From positions 47,929,976-47,993,975 of the forward strand of contig OZ029913.1 of assembly GCA_964023275.1 (NCBI GenBank): 64,000 bases of DNA. The letters run 5' to 3'. Origin of the DNA: Norana najaformis (Eukaryota > Annelida > Clitellata > Crassiclitellata > Hormogastridae). The position numbers were made by a program, and so were the translations under genes. The stretch's first letter is position 1; every line of letters begins with the position of its first letter. Under the pieces are notes generated by a model. It was given only the letters and a program-made list of their open reading frames with translations, searched no databases and was not told the origin of the DNA. Shown here piece by piece: positions 58,374 to 64,000 of this stretch.

Positions 58374-58487
58374 ATCCCTTCTTTGTTACTGTTTCATAGG
58401 AGAGGACATGTTCACCAACACCTAAAACATCATTATCTTCAGTCTTCAACATCATAACAACATCATATTTATCATCATTGCCATTGC
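58374..58487 (-). CDS. dlg: DLG-family MAGUK, SH3-GuK hinge exon
   Basis: A 114-nt minus-strand exon follows acceptor ACATAG and ends at donor GGGAT|GTAAGT. It encodes NGNDDKYDVVMMLKTEDNDV then LGVGEHVLSYETVTKKG, the acidic hinge and the conserved 'xxVLSYExV' that precedes the GuK domain in DLG proteins. Its phase-1 end joins exactly to the exon at 52078-51977 (split codon T|TG). Upstream SH3 and PDZ exons were not found to the right and must lie outside the window or be unrecognised. The acceptor is the least certain boundary of this gene. Confidence 0.88.
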
Positions 58488-59109
58488 CTATGTATATATG
58501 TATGTATCTTTGTATATATGTAGGAATATATGCAAACTAGGCATGCATGTATGTGGAGCACAATGCTGCTGTGGAAATGACCAGCTTCAATCAATACTTT
58601 GACGGGCGACAATCCATATAACACAAGGCTATCTGGGCAAACTCAAGACAGATTTCAAACTGAATTCAATACTCGACTATGCAAACTGTGCAAAATTCTC
58701 TACTTGACTTATGCAAACTGTGCAAACTCCTCACTTGTAGGAGCCAGTGCAGTGAATACATTTAGGGGAGTGTTAAGTTGCATCATGTGCATCTTGATCT
58801 TTCACTGCTTGTTGAAAACTATGCTCTTCAACTGTGGTTTTTGTCATTGCCACTTGAACAGCCCTTATGAGAAGTTTCCCTTACAAAGCTGCTATGTAAA
58901 TGCGCAAGTACGATTGCAGTTGATATTCTAGGGACTTGTTAAGGCTTTAGCCTGAAAATTTGTTGTACTGCTTGTAATTTCTGCACATATCTCTTACTTA
59001 TACCAATGAGACATCTAATCTAATCTAAGAACTTCTATAGCATTACTGTAATAATGCTTAAAGCATCAGTTGATGGTCACTGCTAAGCAAAATCATTGTC
59101 CAAGCTAAA
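58488..59109. other. DLG intron sequence, little recognised
   Basis: An irregular short repeat (TATGCAAACTGTGCAAA) occurs twice near 58678-58725. A string ending ATCTAATCTAATCTAA near 59010-59030 could be a LINE 3' tail. No gene. Confidence 0.35.
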
Positions 59110-60300
59110 TTCTATGGTGAGTCCAGTCGAAAAGCCAAGGGAATCCCAAAAGTCACAGGCACTGCTTATGAAGGAAAAAGTCAAAGAAGAGGTGAGTAGA
59201 GATCGGAAGGCCAAAACTGACTTTGCAGAGTGAACATTGGCCAGAACATTGTTCCAGAGTCTAGGGCCAGCAACAGAAAAGGAACGCCTGCCAAGAGCTG
59301 TTCTTGTCCACAGAACAGTCAGATTTAGACAGCCAGAAGACCTGGTAGAGAAAAGTCTTGGGAGTCAGTACAGAGTGAAAATACTGAGGTTGGCTGAAAT
59401 GTAAAGTCTTGTATACAGTTAGCTCAGTCTTGAACATTTCTATGGGCAACCAAATGCACTGATTTAGGATTGGTGATATATGTTCGTATTTGGAGTTTTA
59501 GTGATAGCTCTTGCTAATGTATTTTGAACTCTTTGAATCTTCATCAAATCAGCTTTTGAAATGCCAGTACAAAGCGAATTGCAGTAGTCAAGATGGCTGG
59601 AGACCAGGGCATTAGCCAAACAAACCAGGGCAGAAATGAGAATGTGGCGCCTAATCCTACAGATATCATGGATGTGGTAGTGTGCAGACCTACACATAGA
59701 ATTAATGTGTTAGACATGAATACAGACAAAGAATTAATGTGTTAGACATGAATACAGACAGGAATTGTAGTAGCCAAGTCATCTAGAACTCAGTTAATTT
59801 GTTAGTGAAACCAAGACAGTTTGAGAAATGTGATACCTGTTTCTACGAATAATCCATAAAGGAACATGAATGTGAACTGATTCACATATAGCTCTGGAAA
59901 TGGTCAGTAAATATATACTGTGAACTCAAACATAGGTCTGAATTAAACATAGTAAAAACCAATCACCGACTGAACAGAAGCCAAAGTTTTGAAGCTCTTG
60001 TCTTGTGCTCAAGAAAAGGAATTCAGTCTTAGAAGGGTCGTCCAAGACCGCACAATGTTATCAAAAACAGATGCAAGTCTTTGGATAGCAGGAGTGGATG
60101 CAGATCTGCCAAAAGAAAACAGTTGTTATGTATCATCAGCATAAAAATTTATGGTAGTCCAGCAGCCAGCCATGAATAGTGACGTTAATCATTAAATGGT
60201 GTGTGATATCAGTCTAAACAGTGGGCCCTGAACAGAACATTAACGCATGCCACAGCTCAAGATGGCAAAATGTCCAAATAAATAAAATGATCAAAGAATC
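59110..60300 (-). mobile_element. CR1-like LINE fragment, antisense
   Basis: On the minus strand, 60150-60115 carries a YADD-like box in broken context (CADDT), 60040-59970 an 'SKTEFLFLSTRQ'-type block, and 59630-59560 LVSSHLDYCNSLCTGISKAD. The 3' end follows at 59110-59450. A 32-bp tandem duplication (GAATTAATGTGTTAGACATG...) lies at about 59698-59762. Confidence 0.75.
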
Positions 60301-61080
60301 TGCTAATTAGAAATTTCTAGAGCGCCAGTGTCTAATGCACAAGGCATCAACCGATGGCGCATCAAATTTAAGCCACATTCAAATCAAAATCCAGAAGATC
60401 AGTCCACTAATACAGAGAGGCAGCCTATGGCTGAAAAGCCAAGTGAAAAAAGGTAAGCCTAAAGTTGAGAATCAAATGACATAAGAGACTGGGCATAACG
60501 CACTGATGTCGGAAGAATATTCCAAAATTTCGGTCCAGCAACCAAAGGATCTCGTTTACCAAGAACAGTTCTAGTTTCTGGCACAACAAAAGCAAGGCAT
60601 TCAGATGAACTGGTAGCATAATGAGGAGTTTGAGGAATGAGGACTGATTTTAAGTATTGTGGTTGTCCAAAGTTCAGTGTTTTGTAAACTATAAGCCTTA
60701 ATTTAAAGAAATTCTTTGCTGAATAGGAAGCCAATGCAAGGATTTAAGTACAGGGGTTATATGCTCATATTTTGATGTAACAGTTAAGGCTCTGGGCCAA
60801 AGATTTCTGTATTCTTTAAAGTTTCTGCATGTTTGACTTTGTGATACCGGTAAGAAGCGAGTTACAGTCATCAAGGCGACTGAAGACCAGTGCATTTGCT
60901 AGAGATATCCTTGAAGACATAGGGACATATTGCCGAATTCTGCATATGTCACAAATATGCATGTACGATGACTTACAAATTCCACTTACATAGTTTGTGC
61001 GAGATAGAGTAGAATCAAAATAACTCCCAAGTTACGAGCAGTATCAACTAACTCCACAAGTGAATCACCAAGTAGGGTGT
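60300..61080 (-). mobile_element. CR1-like LINE 3' end, antisense, uninterrupted reference copy
   Basis: The minus strand encodes TSKYEHITPVLKSLHWLPIQ near 60780-60710 and a GPKFWNILPTSVRYAQSL-type end near 60540-60480, then the 3' untranslated end. The whole segment is collinear with 25690-25980 plus 28817-29230 and so proves the insertion there. Confidence 0.8.
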
Positions 61081-61569
61081 TCCCATCCATAATGGAGAAT
61101 TTTCATATAATGTATTTCTATTCCTCCAACCAACCACTTGGTGATGGCTTATAATGAGACTCTATAGCCAAAATATTTTGAAGATGGAACAATATTTAGG
61201 ACTTGCTCAATCCAGTTGAAATTCTGTAAAAGTGCTTTTATCGTTTTTTTGCCAATTGTTTTTAAATTATGCGTTGTAATTTTACTTACTTGTCCAAAAA
61301 CATGTTATAGTTCTCTTGACAAGTGATCTGCTCTGGCAGCTATCTTCTCAATAGGTTCTTGAAACTTTATGATTAACTACTGTACATACATACTTGACAA
61401 ATTTCAAGCTTTTTTAGAACATACTATCAATAACGAATAACAAAGCACAGGCAAGTTTTGAGCTGCACCACATCATAGATATCAAATGGTTAGTTAGATT
61501 ACCAGAGAAGTTTTGACAATGGCAAATAAAGTAACATGTGCTGCAAGTTGAGTCTGGCTGACTGGAGGG
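61081..61569. other. Nothing recognised
   Basis: A+T-rich sequence without exon or repeat terminus that I can support. Confidence 0.35.
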
Positions 61570-63225
61570 ACAGATGAAAATTTCAAAACTTCGAAAATTC
61601 CTTCTGAAAAAGAGCTGTGCAGGGTGCTGTTGCATTATCATATTGGAGAAAATTTGAGCTTGAAGGACAGTACAGACAAGACTTTCTCCCTGCTACAACC
61701 AATATGGGATAAGGCAAGAATACAAATAAAAGCTCCTACTCATGTGGTTGAGCATATCAAAAATCTTCATGAAGCTTTTCGTGCAGAGGCGAAGGCAGTC
61801 TTTGATCATGTAGTGCTGCTGATATTGCATTGGGATAGGAAAGTTATGGAGGAATTTACAGGCCCTGGAAGAGAAGGGGTAGACCGACTTCGTATTCTGG
61901 TCTCTGGACAGAATGTAGTGAAGCTGTTGTCTGTCCCAAAACTTCACGATGGAACAGCAGTTAAAATGTCAGGGGCATTGACTGACAGCATGGAATAGTG
62001 GGGATTAAGGATCGGAATGCTTCAATACTACTGCTACAAACACTGGAACAAAAGGTGGAGTTTACTTGCTATTACAGACTGAAATTGGTTGGGAGCTCCT
62101 ACACTTAGCATGTCCTCATCACATCCCAGAGATCATGCTGGAGAAGGTGTTTGTGTTTCAAAGTTATGTTTCAAAGTCTCACAAAATAGAACTGTTTGGT
62201 CATTTCAAAGATTCCTGGCATCAAATGGATAAATCTTCATTTTGCACAGCCCTGGAGGATAAGAATATGGCATCCATTATTGCTCCACGGAAAGACAGTG
62301 TCATAGAGTTTGCAGTAGCTGAGCTGGAGACATTCCAAGCGCGAGATGACTACTGTGAACTGCTGGAGCTGTCGATTGTTTTCTTGGGTGGTACGCCGAT
62401 CTATGGAATCCGTTTCCGATATGCAGGAGCAATTCACTGTGCCTGCTGGATGGCCAGAACCAATTACTCCGTAAAGACGTGGCTATTCCGCAAACTGCAT
62501 AAACCATTGCAGCTAGGATCCTCCGGATTACGGAAGTCGTGCGGTCCCTCATATCGTGGACAAATAAGGAGCATCTCAGTGAGGTATGTCTCTTTGTGCC
62601 TGCCTTGTACAGTACGTTATATACTGGTTCCAGAGCCCATCATCTGCAGTTGCTGCAAGAAATGACCTGTCCTTGTTATGGGCTGTCAGCATACCCAAAC
62701 AGGGTCGTTGCTGAAGCTGCCACCACAGCATTTGGTCATCATTTACGGTACCTGTCTGAGCTGCTGGTAGGATTTGGATTCTTCGACCATAACGTCTTTG
62801 TGGAAGAGAAGAGATTAATGGTCATGGCTCTCAGAGATTCTGATGAACTTCCAAAACAGATTCCACTATTTGTCAATCCAGAAACAAAGGGACTATATGA
62901 CTTTGTAACGACATCTACATGATGCTTTTTAAAGTTCCTCGGCCTATCTGAGGAATTCTTGCAGATTGACCCCAGTGAATAGCTACTCCAAGAATCATAT
63001 CTAAAGGGCCAGATGGTTGCCACCTCTGTGAAGGTAGTGAACAATCTTGCAGAACGGGGAGTAGCCTTGATTCAAGAATTTAATACCTCTTTAACGAGCA
63101 ACGAAGAACAGAAGCAGCATCTCATGCAAGTAATGGAGGACCACAGAAGCAAGTTCAGTGTGCCAACAAAGGCGGGAGCTATCAAGAAATCCAGAGAAAC
63201 TGGCAACATGAATTACTGATAGACT
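61570..63225 (+). pseudogene. Broken copy of a multi-copy transposase-like protein gene
   Basis: Five consecutive plus-strand pieces read as one protein. They are 61624-61998 (LILHWDRKVM, GVDRLRILVSGQNVVKLLSV, PKLHDGTAVK), about 62018-62090 after a shift (CFNTTATNTGTKGG), 62066-62540 (ELLHLACPHHIPEIMLEKVF, RDDYCELLELSIVFLGG, CACWMARTNYSVKTWLF), 62539-62922 and 63013-63219 (NLAERGVALIQEFN). I recall this pattern (HWD, FDTTxxNTG, CRHHxxE, AERGV) from many invertebrate genomes, where it behaves as a DNA-transposon protein. Here FDTT is FNTT, losing a possible catalytic Asp, and there is a stop at 61996 plus frameshifts. No superfamily is asserted. Terminal repeats not found. Confidence 0.6.
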
Positions 63226-63619
63226 GATGGTAACTGCATTTTCAGTTAAAATACATGGCGTAATGTTTTGTATGGTGTTAGCCGTTCATTGCGTTCCGTA
63301 GATGCTACAGTTTTTTAATGATTGTACTGAATGATGGTACTCTATCATTACATTGCAGTTTACATTCTTTTCATGCGTATTTACTGTGTAGTGTGTTTAC
63401 TGTTTAGTCGTTTACTCTTCCACTTGATTTTTTTTACAGAAACTGCACCATAGCAAACTTTGATTGCCTTGAGCAAGTCCTAAATATTATTTGATCATGC
63501 TAAAAAATTTACTAGTTACTTTTCCACCTTGTATCACGTATTAATAGGTTGGAAAGTAACTTTCTGACACTTTCATTTTTTGGAAGCACCCTAATCACCC
63601 AGTTTTAAAGATTTAAGCC
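63226..63619. other. Nothing recognised
   Basis: A+T-rich sequence between the transposase-like pseudogene and the next CR1 fragment. No exon or repeat end seen. Confidence 0.35.
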
Positions 63620-64000
63620 ATTCAAACTTCTTAAGCTGCTTTGGAGCGCCCAGGAGCATAAATTCAGTTTTTTATGGGTTAAGGAGGAGAGCTGGAGATG
63701 ATGCAACATGAGAGAATGATCCACCATATCAACTGCAGCAGATTAGTCAAGAAGAACAAGTGCTGTCACCCTACCATTAGCCATAGAGCACATGATGTCA
63801 TCATAAACAGCAAGGAGTGCAGATTTTGTTGAATGAAAATTACAGTATGCACACTGAAAGGAGGATAATAGTGAATTGGCAGATTCAAAAGTCTGCAAAC
63901 GATTCAAAACTATTCGTTCAAGAATTTTAGATATAAAATTCAAAGCTGAGATGGGTCTGTAATTAGACAGCTCACTTGGGTCAAAAGAGGGTTTCTTCAG
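63620..64000 (-). mobile_element. CR1-like LINE RT fragment, antisense, runs off the window
   Basis: On the minus strand: a PSELSNYRPISALNFISKIL block, then LERIVLNRLQTFESANSLLS and MANGRVTALVLLD, the RT fingers and palm of a CR1. The reading then jumps near 63735 from the VLLD motif to VDMVDHS...LMLHHLQLSS and KTEFMLLGAPKQL. The palm with its YADD box is therefore deleted. The 5' part lies beyond 64000. Confidence 0.8.

Noticed and set aside
58488..64000. Search for upstream SH3 and PDZ exons of the DLG gene
   Set aside because: No minus-strand sequence like the SH3 'ALFDYD...WWQARR' pattern was found by eye, so these exons are probably outside the window. Not annotated.
1..64000. tRNA, rRNA, CRISPR, bacterial operon or prophage content
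   Set aside because: None seen. The spliced metazoan genes and the eukaryotic transposons rule out a bacterial reading.

Overview
This window is animal nuclear DNA. Nothing bacterial, organellar or viral is visible. It carries the 3' parts of two spliced, convergently transcribed host genes. One is an ankyrin-repeat gene on the + strand (three exons, 508-21983, ending in a stop codon). The other is a Discs-large (DLG) family MAGUK scaffold gene on the - strand (six exons, 58487 down to 24877), whose whole C-terminal guanylate-kinase-like domain can be read across consistent splice phases. The two stop codons face each other about 2.9 kb apart. Introns run from about 0.2 kb to over 13 kb. The organism is some metazoan with transposon-rich introns; I cannot name a phylum. 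One retroelement has a pol order first described in deuterostomes, which hints at, but does not prove, a deuterostome.

Almost all the remaining sequence is mobile DNA, much of it nested. Ankyrin intron 1 (604-10781) holds a degenerate piggyBac element (copy A, about 918-10694) cut into three pieces by two CR1-like LINEs, an I/Nimb-like LINE and an RTE-like LINE. Ankyrin intron 2 (10881-21887) holds an antisense BED-finger hAT relic, a pogo/Tigger-type transposase relic and a hAT element with clear CAGTGCTGGG termini. It also holds a second piggyBac element (copy C, 14838-20208, TTAA-flanked) carrying a full-length 3.3 kb RTE-like LINE with an 11-bp target-site duplication. The gap between the two genes holds a TA-flanked MITE.

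The DLG introns hold a + CR1 inserted into a - CR1, and a 457-bp 5'-truncated sibling of the full-length LINE with a perfect 10-bp duplication. They also hold an inverted pair of about 650-bp repeats around three exons, and a LINE whose endonuclease reading frame is split by a removable MITE. A DNA element with about 200-bp terminal inverted repeats is itself split by a near-intact LINE. Further on are a third, internally deleted piggyBac (copy B), a cluster of stacked TTAA-type transposon ends, and a complete but decayed Ty3/gypsy-type LTR element (52410-58211).

The LTR element is the most distinctive object. Its order is gag, protease, integrase, reverse transcriptase, RNase H: integrase precedes RT, as in the Gmr1-like group and unlike ordinary gypsy elements. 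The far right holds antisense CR1 fragments and a broken copy of a multi-copy transposase-like protein. No tRNA, rRNA or CRISPR was seen. The window reads as a layered record of transposon activity inside two host genes; I saw no convincing new host system.
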